Assembly: GCA_016195805.1 (NCBI GenBank)
Contig: JACPYT010000016.1
Location: 1 to 64,000 of the forward strand
Direction of reading: 5' to 3'
Source of the DNA: Hydrogenophilales bacterium
GTDB taxonomy: Bacteria; Pseudomonadota; Gammaproteobacteria; Burkholderiales; Thiobacillaceae
DNA length: 64,000 nt
Shown here piece after piece: positions 54,338 to 64,000 of the stretch (position 1 is the stretch's first letter; each line of letters opens with the position of its first letter). The notes under the pieces were generated by a model. The model ran no database searches. It was not told where the DNA came from and saw only the letters and a program-made list of their open reading frames with translations. The position numbers and the translations under genes were made by a program.

Positions 54338-55106
54338 CGGGCGATACGGTACCCGTGCCGCAAGCGTTGGGGTTGCCGCCAGTGTGGCGGGGATTGCGGC
54401 GCTGGCGTGGGGCTATCTCGCCTACCAGGCCTGGGCCATGGACCACATGGACCTGGTGGACATGGCAATGCCCGGCGCTCAGCAATGGGGGCCGTGGGAT
54501 TTGATCGTGGTATTCACGATGTGGGCCGTCATGATGGTCGGCATGATGGTTCCGTCTGCAAGTCCGGTGATCCTGCTGTTTACGCGTATCCACAGCGGGC
54601 GTCATTCCCAGGACGCCCCGGGGGTGGCGAGCGGGCTGTTCCTGGTTGGCTATGTGCTCGCGTGGACGGGTTTCAGCATGGCTGCCACGGTGATTCAATG
54701 GGGAATGCACAGCGCCATGCTGCTCTCGCCTGCGATGGTCGGCACCAGTCCGCTGCTGGGTAGTGCGGTGCTCATCGCCGCTGGACTCTACCAGTGGACC
54801 CCCGCGAAGCACGCCTGCCTGACCCATTGCCGTTCCCCCCTCGGGTTCTTGCTTAACGAGTGGCGAGACGGCGCGCGGGGTGCACTGGTCATGGGCTTGC
54901 GACACGGCCTCTATTGCACCGGCTGCTGTTGGCTGCTGATGGGAGTCTTGTTTGTCGTCGGGGTGATGAACCTGCTGTGGATCGCACTGCTCGCCGTCTT
55001 CGTGCTGCTGGAAAAGAACCTGCCGCAGGGACGGTGGCTTAGCCACACCACGGGCCTGGCCCTGATCGCGTGGGGAGCCTGGATGGCGCGTGGGGTGATG
55101 GCCTGA
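54303..55106 (+). CDS. DUF2182 family integral membrane protein
   Basis: Predicted metal-binding membrane protein of about 267 residues. It has around six transmembrane helices, Met-rich stretches MDHMDLVDMAMPGAQ and MWAVMMVGMMVPSASP, and HACLTHCRSPLGFLL followed by GLRHGLYCTGCCWLLM with paired Cys. Overlaps the DUF1326 gene by 35 bases; a start at 54282 is possible, since no ribosome site is convincing. His, Met and Cys in membrane segments would suit copper or another soft metal (inference). Confidence 0.85.
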   Translation: MGSIPPSATRPDGRYGTRAASVGVAASVAGIAALAWGYLAYQAWAMDHMDLVDMAMPGAQQWGPWDLIVVFTMWAVMMVGMMVPSASPVILLFTRIHSGRHSQDAPGVASGLFLVGYVLAWTGFSMAATVIQWGMHSAMLLSPAMVGTSPLLGSAVLIAAGLYQWTPAKHACLTHCRSPLGFLLNEWRDGARGALVMGLRHGLYCTGCCWLLMGVLFVVGVMNLLWIALLAVFVLLEKNLPQGRWLSHTTGLALIAWGAWMARGVMA

Positions 55107-55195
55107 CTTCGAACTTCTACCTGAATAATGCCGGACCCCATGGCCTCTTTATCATCGTTAAAAGGTACTGAAGTAAGAAAGCTGGCCGGAAAGGC

Positions 55196-55222
55196 AAAAG
55201 GCCCGCATGATGCGGGCCTTTT
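55196..55222 (-). terminator. Terminator downstream of tRNA-Asn
   Basis: AAAAGGCCCGCAT and ATGCGGGCCTTTT form a long stem (55196-55222), with T-tracts on both strands. It lies just after the 3' end of tRNA-Asn on the minus strand and also after DUF2182 on the plus strand. Confidence 0.9.
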
Positions 55223-55228
55223 CGTATC

Positions 55229-55304
55229 TGGCTCCCCGACCTGGACTTGAACCAGGGACCTGCGGATTAACAGTCCGTCGCTCTACCGACTGAGCTATCG
55301 GGGA
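55229..55304 (-). tRNA. tRNA-Asn (anticodon GTT)
   Basis: On the minus strand the 76-base sequence begins TCCCCGA and ends TCGGGGA-GCCA, with CCA encoded. The D-arm is GCTCAGTCGGTAGAGC, the anticodon loop CTGTTAA gives GTT, and the T-arm CCTGG-TTCAAGT-CCAGG is intact. Acceptor, D, anticodon (ACGGA/TCCGC with one wobble) and T stems pair well. Confidence 0.97.
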
Positions 55305-55349
55305 ATGGGAAGCGCGCATTCTAGAGATGGCCGGCGATTCGGTCAACCC

Positions 55350-56585
55350 TCAGCCGTCATTTTCCACCTGCAATTCGGGGACGTGGTTGAAGGCGATGCG
55401 CATCGGCGCGGCGCCACGGCCGCTGTGCGCGCCGCCGAAGTACAGGGTGTTGGGGCCGTAGCGCTGGTTGATCCGGTCGAGCACGCTGTTGAGGGGTTCG
55501 TGCTGGTCGTCGGGGTCGAACAGGTCGCGCGTGACCTGGCTGTGCTCGACGAGGTCGGACAGGGTGACGCCGACCTTGAGGATGGGGCCGGGATCGGGCG
55601 GGCGGCGCTGCCACAGTTCGGCCAGCACGGGGTTGAACTTGAGGGTGTCGGCATGCGGCGAGAAGCGCGCCTGGTCGACCCAGCGGGCGTGGCCGGCGAC
55701 GGTCTTCAGGTAATGCAGATGCAGGCTCAGGGTGCCTGCGCAGTAGTCGTAGTGGCGTAGCCGCATCGCGGCCTTGTGCAGCAGGCGCTTGAGCACGGCG
55801 AGGGCGGAGACCGGGTCGCGCAGCTTGGGGGCGAGCACGTGCGAATGGCCGATGCTGGAACGCTGCGTGGGGGCGGACGCCACGACCTCGCCGTGCAGCT
55901 TGGCGTAGAAGCGTTCGCCTTCGATGCCGCCCCAGGCATGGCGCAGGGTGTCCTTACTGGCGGTGCAGAGCTGCTCGACCGTGTGGATGCCGAGCTGGTT
56001 GAGGCGCTGTTCCATGGCGCGACCGATGCCGGTCAGGGCGCCAAGTTTGAGGCCGTATAACCGCCCGGGCAGTTCGTTCTGGCGGATCACGACGAGGCCA
56101 TCCGGCTTCTGCATGTTGGACGCGGTCTTGGCGAGGAAGCGGTTGGGCGCGATGCCGACCGAGCTGTGCAGGACCTCGCCGACTTGGTCGTAGATCGCCT
56201 GTTTGATCTGCTTGCCCAGCGCGATGGCCTTGGCTTCCTCGCGGTCGCTGCCCATCAGCTCGCAGGCCATTTCGTCGATGGAGAGCACGTCGCCGACGGG
56301 GGTGCAGGACTCCACTGCGGCGACGATGCGATGGTGGATTTCCACGTAGGTCGAAGGCCGTGCCTGCACGAACACGATGTCCTTGCAGAGTTTCCGGGCC
56401 TGCCACACTGCGGTGCCGGTACGGATGCCGAAGCGCTTGGCGTCGATGCTGGCGGCGATGCAGCAGGTGGTGTCGGCCATCACCGGCAGTACGCCGACCG
56501 GCCGGCCGCGCAGTTCGGGACGCAACTGTTGCTCGACCGAGGCGAAGTAGGAATTGAGATCGACGTAAAGCGAATGCAAGGACAT
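55350..56585 (-). CDS. Y-family DNA polymerase (DinB/ImuB-like)
   Basis: Translesion polymerase of 411 residues. Motif I is YVDLNSYFASVEQQ with the first metal Asp. Motif III is VLSIDEMACELMG with Asp-Glu, so the active site is intact, and SVGIAPNRFLAKTASNMQKPDG is the family helix-hairpin-helix approach. The start at 56585 (MSLHSLYVD) is chosen; the frame upstream runs through a LexA-like palindrome (56650-56673). No imuA or dnaE2 partner is adjacent, so it acts alone or with distant partners. Confidence 0.9.
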   Translation of the reverse strand: MSLHSLYVDLNSYFASVEQQLRPELRGRPVGVLPVMADTTCCIAASIDAKRFGIRTGTAVWQARKLCKDIVFVQARPSTYVEIHHRIVAAVESCTPVGDVLSIDEMACELMGSDREEAKAIALGKQIKQAIYDQVGEVLHSSVGIAPNRFLAKTASNMQKPDGLVVIRQNELPGRLYGLKLGALTGIGRAMEQRLNQLGIHTVEQLCTASKDTLRHAWGGIEGERFYAKLHGEVVASAPTQRSSIGHSHVLAPKLRDPVSALAVLKRLLHKAAMRLRHYDYCAGTLSLHLHYLKTVAGHARWVDQARFSPHADTLKFNPVLAELWQRRPPDPGPILKVGVTLSDLVEHSQVTRDLFDPDDQHEPLNSVLDRINQRYGPNTLYFGGAHSGRGAAPMRIAFNHVPELQVENDG

Positions 56586-56649
56586 GGCGGACTGCGATAT
56601 CCCGGCTTCCCCGGATGAGGGGGCAAGGCTGGGCTGGGGTTGAGGTCTG

Positions 56650-56673
56650 AATAGTGTATATCCATACACTATT
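56650..56673 (-). promoter_or_regulatory. LexA-like palindrome upstream of the Y-family polymerase
   Basis: AATAGTGTAT (56650-56659), ATCC, ATACACTATT (56664-56673) is a perfect ten-base inverted repeat 65 bases before the polymerase start. Its core GTGTATATCCATACAC resembles CTGT-N8-ACAG with G/C changes at the outer CTG positions. SOS control of the polymerase is likely. Confidence 0.65.
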
Positions 56674-56683
56674 CCGGATCAAT

Positions 56684-57979
56684 TCAGCCCGGGTTCGCCA
56701 GGTTCATCCGCTCCAGCCGCTGGCACAGGGTGTCGATGATGCGGCGCGACAGCGGGGCGGAGTGGCGCATCAGCTCTTCCAGTGTCTGCGGCGGCAGCGC
56801 TAGCACGGTGATCTCGCCGTCGGCGACAACCGAGGCGGTGCGCTTCTCGTTCAGCAGGTAGGCCATTTCGCCGAACAGCTGGCCCTCGTTGAGCTCACCG
56901 AGGCGGCGGCGCCCGCCATCGGTGTTCTTGTATACCAGCGCCCGGCCGGCGTAGAGGAAATAGGCAGTGCGCGAGTCGTCGCCTTCCTCGATCAGGCTAT
57001 GGCCTGCCGGATGGATCTCGCCGTATTTTTCCAGCAGGCGGTGGGCGTCGGCGAAGACGTAGCCTTCGAGCTTGCTGGCGCCTTCGCCGCTGCCGCCGAG
57101 GAATAGCTTTTCCAGCGCGGTGATGTCGGCCTTGCCCCAGGCGTACAGCGCCTGCGCCCACAGGTACAGCAGCAGGAAGGCGAAATAGCCGCCGATCAGC
57201 ACGAACACCACGCCGCCGAGCGCGCCGTACAGGCTGTGGTAGTTCTCCAGCTTGAAGAAGGCGCCGAACAGCGCGAGCAGCAGGCCCAAGCTGACCGTCG
57301 CGGCCAGCGCGAACGCGGCGGCGTCGCGCGCGCGCGGATGCCGGCGCGGTAGCCGCCAGTAAGCGACGAACAGCAGCGCCCACACCATGGCAAAGCCGAA
57401 CAGCGAGTTGAGCACCTGCAGCACCTGGGCATTGCCGGTGCCGATGAAGTCGTTCTGCGCCAGGAAACTCAGCGTCACCTGCGCCAGCGCTGCCAGCCCC
57501 ATCAGCAGGAACAGCACCGGCAGGATGACCAGCGGCAACACCCACGACACGATCGCATTGCGCTTGGTCTGGTCGGGAAAAATGATGCCGAACGTGCCCT
57601 GCATCGTGTTCACCAGTCCCCGCGACGACAGCAGCAGCGTGACGAGGCCGACGCCGCCGGCGGCGAGCTGGGTCTGGCGCGGAATGAAGCCGAGGGCGGT
57701 GAGCTGCTCCAGCTGCAGCTGGTTGTAGAGCGCGGCCATCAGGATGGTGGCGGGCACCGAGTTCTCGGCGATGTGCCCCAGCAGTTGCAGGGCGTAGCTC
57801 AGCAGCAGCAGCAGCGGGGTGGCCGACAGCAGGAAATAGAACGCCGTCGCCGCGGCGTGGTTCTGCAGGCCGTTCTGCTTGAACAGGCGCCAGGTGGTGT
57901 AGCCGAGCTGCAGCAGCCAGCCGAGCCTACCCTTCGGGGCATAACTCCCAAGGGCGGAGGGCGGGGCGGGGGTGCGCAT
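56684..57979 (-). CDS. YihY/BrkB membrane protein fused to a cyclic-nucleotide-binding domain
   Basis: The 431-residue fusion has an N-terminal YihY/BrkB membrane part (about 30-280) with six hydrophobic segments and family landmarks AAATAFYFLLSATPLLLLL, LLLSSRGLVNTMQGTF and the late GGYFAFLLLYLWAQALYAWGKA. A cNMP-binding domain follows (about 305-415) with EEGDDSRTAYFLYAGR, GQLFGEMAYLLNEKRTASVV and a hydrophobic end. Typical YihY proteins lack the second domain, so this one is likely gated or regulated by a nucleotide. No partner gene is evident. Confidence 0.88.
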   Translation of the reverse strand: MRTPAPPSALGSYAPKGRLGWLLQLGYTTWRLFKQNGLQNHAAATAFYFLLSATPLLLLLSYALQLLGHIAENSVPATILMAALYNQLQLEQLTALGFIPRQTQLAAGGVGLVTLLLSSRGLVNTMQGTFGIIFPDQTKRNAIVSWVLPLVILPVLFLLMGLAALAQVTLSFLAQNDFIGTGNAQVLQVLNSLFGFAMVWALLFVAYWRLPRRHPRARDAAAFALAATVSLGLLLALFGAFFKLENYHSLYGALGGVVFVLIGGYFAFLLLYLWAQALYAWGKADITALEKLFLGGSGEGASKLEGYVFADAHRLLEKYGEIHPAGHSLIEEGDDSRTAYFLYAGRALVYKNTDGGRRRLGELNEGQLFGEMAYLLNEKRTASVVADGEITVLALPPQTLEELMRHSAPLSRRIIDTLCQRLERMNLANPG

Positions 57980-58006
57980 GGCGCTAGCCTACCCGCGCCG
58001 GGCACG

Positions 58007-59200
58007 CTAGGCCAGCGCGGCGGCGATGCGCTTGAGCGCCTTTTCCAGGTTGGCGTGCGAGGTGGCGAACGACAGGCGGATGTAGCCCTCGGCGCCGAAG
58101 GCCGAGCCGGGGACGACGGCGACGTCGGCCGACTCCAGCAAGTATTCGGAGAAGGCGATGTCGGTCGCTTCCTCGATGACGTCGCGCGCCAGCAGGTTCA
58201 GGATCGCGGGGCGCACGTAGGGGAAGGCATAGAACGCACCGCCGCTGTCGACGCAGCTGAAGCCGGGGATCGCGTTCAGGCCGTCGACGACGAGGCGGTG
58301 GCGTTCCTTGAAGGCGTCGAGCATCGGCGTGATGCAGCCCTGGTCGCCGTTCAGTGCGGCTTCGGCGGCCACCTGCGAGATCGAGGTGGGGTTGGAGGTG
58401 GACTGCGACTGCACGTTGGTCATCGCGCGCAGGATGGCTTCCGGACCCGCCGCGTAGCCGATGCGCCAGCCGGTCATCGAATAGGCCTTCGACACGCCGT
58501 TCAGCACCAGGGTGCGGTCGTAGAGGTCGGGGCAGACGTTGAGGATGTTGACGAAGGGTTCGTCGTTGAGCCGGATGTGCTCGTACATGTCGTCGCTGGC
58601 GATCAGCACCTGCGGGTGCTTGCGCAGCACGGCGCCGAGCGCGGCGAGTTCGTCACCGCTGTAGACGGCGCCGGTGGGGTTGGAGGGACTGTTGATGACG
58701 ACCAGTTTGGTCTTGGTTGTGATCGCCGCTTCCAGCTGCGCCGGGGTGATCTTGAAGCCCTGCTCGATGCCGGCCTCGACGATCACCGGTTTGCCGTCGG
58801 CGAGGATGACGATGTCGGGATACGACACCCAGTACGGCGCCGGGATGATGACCTCATCGCCGGGGTTGATCACCGCCTGCACCAGGTTGAAGAAGCTCTG
58901 CTTGCCGCCGCACGACACCAGGATCTGCTTGGGCGAATAGTCGAGGCCGTTGTCGCGGCGGAGCTTGTCGATGATCGCTGCCTTCAGGCTGGGCGTGCCA
59001 TCGACCGCCGTGTATTTGGTGAAGCCAGCGTTGATCGCCTTGATCGCCGCGTCCTTGATGTGCTGCGGCGTATCGAAGTCGGGCTCGCCGGCGCCGAGGC
59101 CGATGATGTCGCGGCCGCTCGCCTTGAGCGCGGCGGCGCGGGCGGTGACGGCCAGGGTGGGCGAGGGTTTGATGGCCTGTACGCGGCGGGAGAGTTCCAC
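58007..59200 (-). CDS. Aspartate aminotransferase-like PLP enzyme (class I)
   Basis: The 397-residue fold-type I aminotransferase has LGAGEPDFDTPQHIKDAA, the PLP-contact INSPSNPTGAVYS and the Schiff-base Lys in NGVSKAYSMTGWRIGYAAG near residue 238. The conserved C-terminal Arg is in IRLSFATS. Class and sequence style match bacterial aspartate (or prephenate/aspartate) aminotransferases of the AspB/AspC-Ib group. Divergent from uvrB, with a 21-base inverted repeat in the region between. Confidence 0.92.
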   Translation of the reverse strand: MELSRRVQAIKPSPTLAVTARAAALKASGRDIIGLGAGEPDFDTPQHIKDAAIKAINAGFTKYTAVDGTPSLKAAIIDKLRRDNGLDYSPKQILVSCGGKQSFFNLVQAVINPGDEVIIPAPYWVSYPDIVILADGKPVIVEAGIEQGFKITPAQLEAAITTKTKLVVINSPSNPTGAVYSGDELAALGAVLRKHPQVLIASDDMYEHIRLNDEPFVNILNVCPDLYDRTLVLNGVSKAYSMTGWRIGYAAGPEAILRAMTNVQSQSTSNPTSISQVAAEAALNGDQGCITPMLDAFKERHRLVVDGLNAIPGFSCVDSGGAFYAFPYVRPAILNLLARDVIEEATDIAFSEYLLESADVAVVPGSAFGAEGYIRLSFATSHANLEKALKRIAAALA

Positions 59201-59268
59201 TATGGTTCCTTCAGAGCATCCGCTGGAGCGGAAGTGCTACTATCGACAAGTTTTAGCCGCGCGATTTT

Positions 59269-59289
59269 AACCCGAATGTTTCATAAATT
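59269..59289. repeat. Left arm of a 21-bp inverted repeat (aspartate aminotransferase side)
   Basis: This 21-base segment matches the reverse complement of 59413-59433 at 20 of 21 positions. It lies 69 bases upstream of the aminotransferase start. The arms are 123 bases apart. Confidence 0.85.
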
Positions 59290-59412
59290 CGCGTGATGAT
59301 CGCGCAGGATTTTGTTTTGTAGGGGAATTTTGTGAAGGAGTGGCGTAGTGATTCATACGCCCGACTGAGCAAAGTTTCCATACGAAGCAAAAGACCAGCG
59401 AGGGCGCGCGGC

Positions 59413-59433
59413 AATTTATGAAATATTCGGGTT
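59413..59433. repeat. Right arm of a 21-bp inverted repeat (uvrB side)
   Basis: Mate of 59269-59289 (20/21 matching), ending three bases before the uvrB ATG and covering its ribosome-site region. Both arms read the same way toward their own gene, as expected of a divergent operator or the ends of a small mobile unit; no target-site duplication is seen. Confidence 0.85.
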
Positions 59434-59436
59434 CTG

Positions 59437-61456
<2,020 letters not shown>

Positions 61457-61464
<8 letters not shown>

Positions 61465-61951
61465 AGTGTTGATGGTGTGCATGGGAAACATTTGCAGATC
61501 CCCGATGGCGGAGGGCATGCTGCGCAAGGCGCTGCAGGAGGCCGGTCTCGACCGGCACGTGGAAGTCGATTCGGCCGGTACGCATGCCTACCACGTCGGC
61601 TCGGCGCCCGATCCGCGGGCGCAGCACGCGGTACGCCAGCGCGGGGTGGAGATCGGCCAGTTGCGCGGACGCAAGGTGGCGGACGAGGATTTCGAGCGCT
61701 TCGATTACATCCTGGTGATGGATGGCGACAATTACGACAGGCTGGTCCAGCGTGCGCCGGCCAGGCACCATGGCAAGATCCGCCGTCTGCTGTCGTTCAG
61801 CCGCAAATATCCCAATCTCGACGTGGTCGACCCGTATTACGGCGGCCCGCAGGGGTTCGAGGAAAACCTCGACATGATCGAGGATGCGGTGCAGGGCCTG
61901 ATCCGCGATATCACCGGCGCGTCGCAGATGAAGATGCGTTCCGGCAATTGA
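61457..61951 (+). CDS. Low-molecular-weight protein tyrosine phosphatase
   Basis: The 164-residue enzyme has the P-loop [10 protein letters not shown] (C8-x5-R14) at the N-terminus and the general-acid Asp in [14 protein letters not shown]. Length and motifs fit the LMW-PTP family, which includes bacterial tyrosine phosphatases for surface polysaccharide kinases as well as housekeeping enzymes. The ATG at 61457 is preferred over an upstream TTG; GGAAG lies just before it. Overlaps uvrB. Confidence 0.93.
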
Positions 61952-61973
61952 CTGCGATGCCGCAGCCATGAAG

Positions 61974-61997
61974 AAGGGCCGCTGAACGCGGCCCTTT
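61974..61997. terminator. Rho-independent terminator between phosphatase and rne
   Basis: AAGGGCCGC (61974-61982) pairs with GCGGCCCTT (61988-61996) around TGAAC, followed by TCTATTT on the plus strand and preceded by A-rich sequence. It lies between converging genes and could serve both. Confidence 0.85.
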
Positions 61998-62015
61998 CTA
62001 TTTGCGGTGCAGGGT

Positions 62016-64000
62016 TTATTTCGCCTGCGTTTCCACCTGCACCAGGGGTTCCTGGGGCACATTCGCCTGCGGGCGGGCGCGCCGGCGGGTGGGGTGCGGG
62101 GCAGCCGGAGCGGGCGTTTCGGCGACACTTGTTGTCACGGTTGTCACGGGCGCCGTGGTTTCCACCTGCATCAGGCTGATGGGCTCGGCTTCGGCCCTGA
62201 CCGCGGGACGGCGGCGGCGGCGCGGCCGGGAGGGCTCGCTGCTTTCAGCCGTGCCGGCCGCTGCGCCCCGGGTTTCCACCTGTTGCAGGTCGGCCTTGCT
62301 GGCTGCCAGGTCCGCCAGGATGGTGGCGGGCGATGCGGTGACCGCGCCCGACTGTGGCGCGGCAAGCGCCGGCATGGCTTCCAGTTCAAGCGCTTGCTGG
62401 GCCGGTGCGGTGGCCGCAGCCGGGGCGGCTTTGGCCGGACGTGCGATTTCGATGATCGCACGGTAGCCGGCGGTTTCGATGATGGCCTGCGGCGCGGCTG
62501 CACCACCGGCCACTGCCGTTTCCGGACGGGCTTCGCGCGGGCGACGGTTGCCGCGGCCGCGGCGGCTGCGCGGTTCGCGCTTTTCCTCACCAGCGGCTTC
62601 GCGCGGCGCTTCGGCGGCTTCCGCCACGCGCGGCGCAGCTTCGGCCTCGGGACGCGGTTGCTTCGGCTGACGTGGCGGACGCGGTTGCTTGGGTTGCTCG
62701 CTGCCGCGGGCTTCACGCTCCTCGCGGCCTTCTTTCTGACGCGGCTCCTGCTGACGCGCTTCGCCGTTGCGGGGCTCGCCTCGTCCTTCACCACGACCTT
62801 CGCCGCGACTACGGCGCTGGCCGGGCTTGCGCTCACGCTCGCCGCGGCGTTCGCTTGGGCGTTCGCTGCGCGCGATGGCGGCGACCGGTTCGGCTGCGGG
62901 CACGGCTTCGGCCGTGGACGTCTCGTCGCCGCGCTTCTTGAACCAGCCGAAAATGCGCTCGAACAATCCACCCTGAGCCTGCGGCTCGGCCTGTACCACC
63001 ACCGGACGTGCGGTCGGGCGCTCGGCCGGGGCGGGCTGCGGCGGTGCGATCGACTTGACCGCCGCTTCCTGGCGTGCCGGCGCGGCAGCCGTCGCAGTCT
63101 GGTAGACGGATTCGGTTTCCGGCACGACCGCCATCTTGTAGCTGGGCTCGGCGGCCCCGCTCAGGTTGAGTTCGTCGTGGCGCAGGCGGGTGATGGTGTA
63201 GTGCGGGGTCTCCATGTGGATGTTGGGGATCAGCACCACATTGACCTTGAGACGCGATTCGATGGTGTGGATGTCGACGCGCTTCTCGTTGAGCAGGAAG
63301 GTGGCGACGTCGACCGGCAGCTGCACGTGCACGGCGCCGGTGTTTTCCTTCATCGCCTCTTCCTGCAGGATGCGCAGGATGTGCAGCGCCGACGATTCGG
63401 TACCGCGGATGTGGCCGGTGCCGTGGCAGCGCGGGCAGGGCGTGTAGCTGGTTTCACCGAGCGAAGGCTGGAGCCGCTGGCGCGACATTTCCAGCAGGCC
63501 GAAACGCGAGATCTTGCCGGTCTGCACGCGGGCGCGGTCGTGATGCAGGGCATCGCGCAGGCGGTTTTCGACCTCGCGCTGATGCTTGGGATTTTCCATG
63601 TCGATGAAGTCGATCACGATCAGTCCGCCCAGATCGCGCAGACGCATCTGGCGGGCGACTTCGTCGGCCGCTTCGAGGTTGGTGTTGTAGGCGGTCTGCT
63701 CGACGTCGCTGCCCTTGGTGGCGCGCGCCGAGTTGACGTCGATCGACACCAGTGCCTCGGTATGGTCGATGACGATGGCGCCGCCCGACGGCAGGTTGAC
63801 CTGGCGCGAGAACGCCGACTCGATCTGGTGCTCGATCTGGAAACGCGAGAACAGCGGCACGTCGTCGCGGTAGAGCTTGACCTTGTTGACGTTGGCCGGC
63901 ATCACGTGCGCCATGAACTGCTGCGCCTGTTCGTAGATGTCTTCGGTGTCGATCAGGAGTTCGCCGATGTCCGCCGAGAAGTAGTCACGGATGGCGCGGA
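62016..64000 (-). CDS. rne: Ribonuclease E (5' part beyond window)
   Basis: The frame is open to the window edge (64000), so the N-terminal S1 region lies outside. Visible parts include the catalytic DNase-I-like domain with the metal Asp motifs AIVIDHTEALVSIDVNS and GLIVIDFIDMENP. The zinc-link CPRCHGTGHIRG joins the tetramer. A large disordered C-terminal tail (about 62016-63120) rich in Arg, Pro, Glu and Ala follows; it should hold RNA-binding and degradosome microdomains. The tail marks RNase E rather than the shorter RNase G. It acts at the inner membrane in mRNA decay and rRNA/tRNA maturation. Confidence 0.95.
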   Translation of the reverse strand, partial: RAIRDYFSADIGELLIDTEDIYEQAQQFMAHVMPANVNKVKLYRDDVPLFSRFQIEHQIESAFSRQVNLPSGGAIVIDHTEALVSIDVNSARATKGSDVEQTAYNTNLEAADEVARQMRLRDLGGLIVIDFIDMENPKHQREVENRLRDALHHDRARVQTGKISRFGLLEMSRQRLQPSLGETSYTPCPRCHGTGHIRGTESSALHILRILQEEAMKENTGAVHVQLPVDVATFLLNEKRVDIHTIESRLKVNVVLIPNIHMETPHYTITRLRHDELNLSGAAEPSYKMAVVPETESVYQTATAAAPARQEAAVKSIAPPQPAPAERPTARPVVVQAEPQAQGGLFERIFGWFKKRGDETSTAEAVPAAEPVAAIARSERPSERRGERERKPGQRRSRGEGRGEGRGEPRNGEARQQEPRQKEGREEREARGSEQPKQPRPPRQPKQPRPEAEAAPRVAEAAEAPREAAGEEKREPRSRRGRGNRRPREARPETAVAGGAAAPQAIIETAGYRAIIEIARPAKAAPAAATAPAQQALELEAMPALAAPQSGAVTASPATILADLAASKADLQQVETRGAAAGTAESSEPSRPRRRRRPAVRAEAEPISLMQVETTAPVTTVTTSVAETPAPAAPHPTRRRARPQANVPQEPLVQVETQAK

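Noticed and set aside
59269-59433. Firm call of a miniature transposable element
   Set aside because: No target-site duplication or second copy was visible in the window, so it is only listed as an inverted repeat and finding.

Overview
This window is chromosomal DNA of a motile, flagellated Gram-negative bacterium. Gene content and order (cheR-cheD-cheB-cheY-cheZ, a contiguous fliF-to-fliR block, fliC-flaG-fliD-fliS-fliT, cheV, FTR1 iron permease, RNase E) and high GC point to a betaproteobacterium. A Thiobacillus-like member of the Nitrosomonadales is my guess, from general knowledge and not from a search. I see no insertion sequence, prophage or CRISPR array.

Layout. 1-4228 (+): the tail of a chemoreceptor, then cheR, cheD, cheB, cheY and cheZ. 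4297-14995 (-): a tightly overlapping flagellar basal body and export operon, fliF-G-H-I-J-K-L-M-N-O-P-Q-R. fliE is divergent at 15223. 15683-24000 (-): a late flagellar block of a diguanylate cyclase, fliC, flaG, fliD, fliS, fliT, a second FliK-like gene, an FlhB-C-domain gene, a YcgR-type c-di-GMP receptor and cheV. 24210-31887 (-): a five-gene operon led by a large TPR/GT41 (O-GlcNAc-transferase-like) protein, followed by a sugar aminotransferase, an ATP-grasp ligase, an FkbM methyltransferase and a Gfo/Idh/MocA oxidoreductase. It lies beside the flagellin gene and is a good candidate for flagellin or surface glycan modification. 32059-34209 (-): a PAS sensor kinase and NarL-type regulator.

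34352-44367 (+): an AmmeMemoRadiSam locus (fused AmrB-AmrA, then AmrS), overlapping an alpha/beta hydrolase, followed by an ABC ATPase, a P-type ATPase, an FtsX-like permease and a HlyD protein. 44368-47352 (-): a phosphoribosyltransferase, a DUF504 protein and an FTR1/cupredoxin/outer-membrane iron operon. 47516-51417 (-): esterase, old yellow enzyme, DODA-type dioxygenase and two YceI proteins, divergent from a LysR regulator. 52585-55106 (+): HIT, rhodanese and DUF1326/DUF2182. 55229-64000: tRNA-Asn, a Y-family polymerase behind a LexA-like palindrome, a YihY-cNMP fusion, an aspartate aminotransferase, uvrB, a low-molecular-weight phosphatase and the 3' part of rne.

The strongest leads are the glycan operon, which shares a 55-base upstream element with the diguanylate cyclase, and the Amr locus joined to a transporter set. 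No stretch longer than 300 bases is without a gene.
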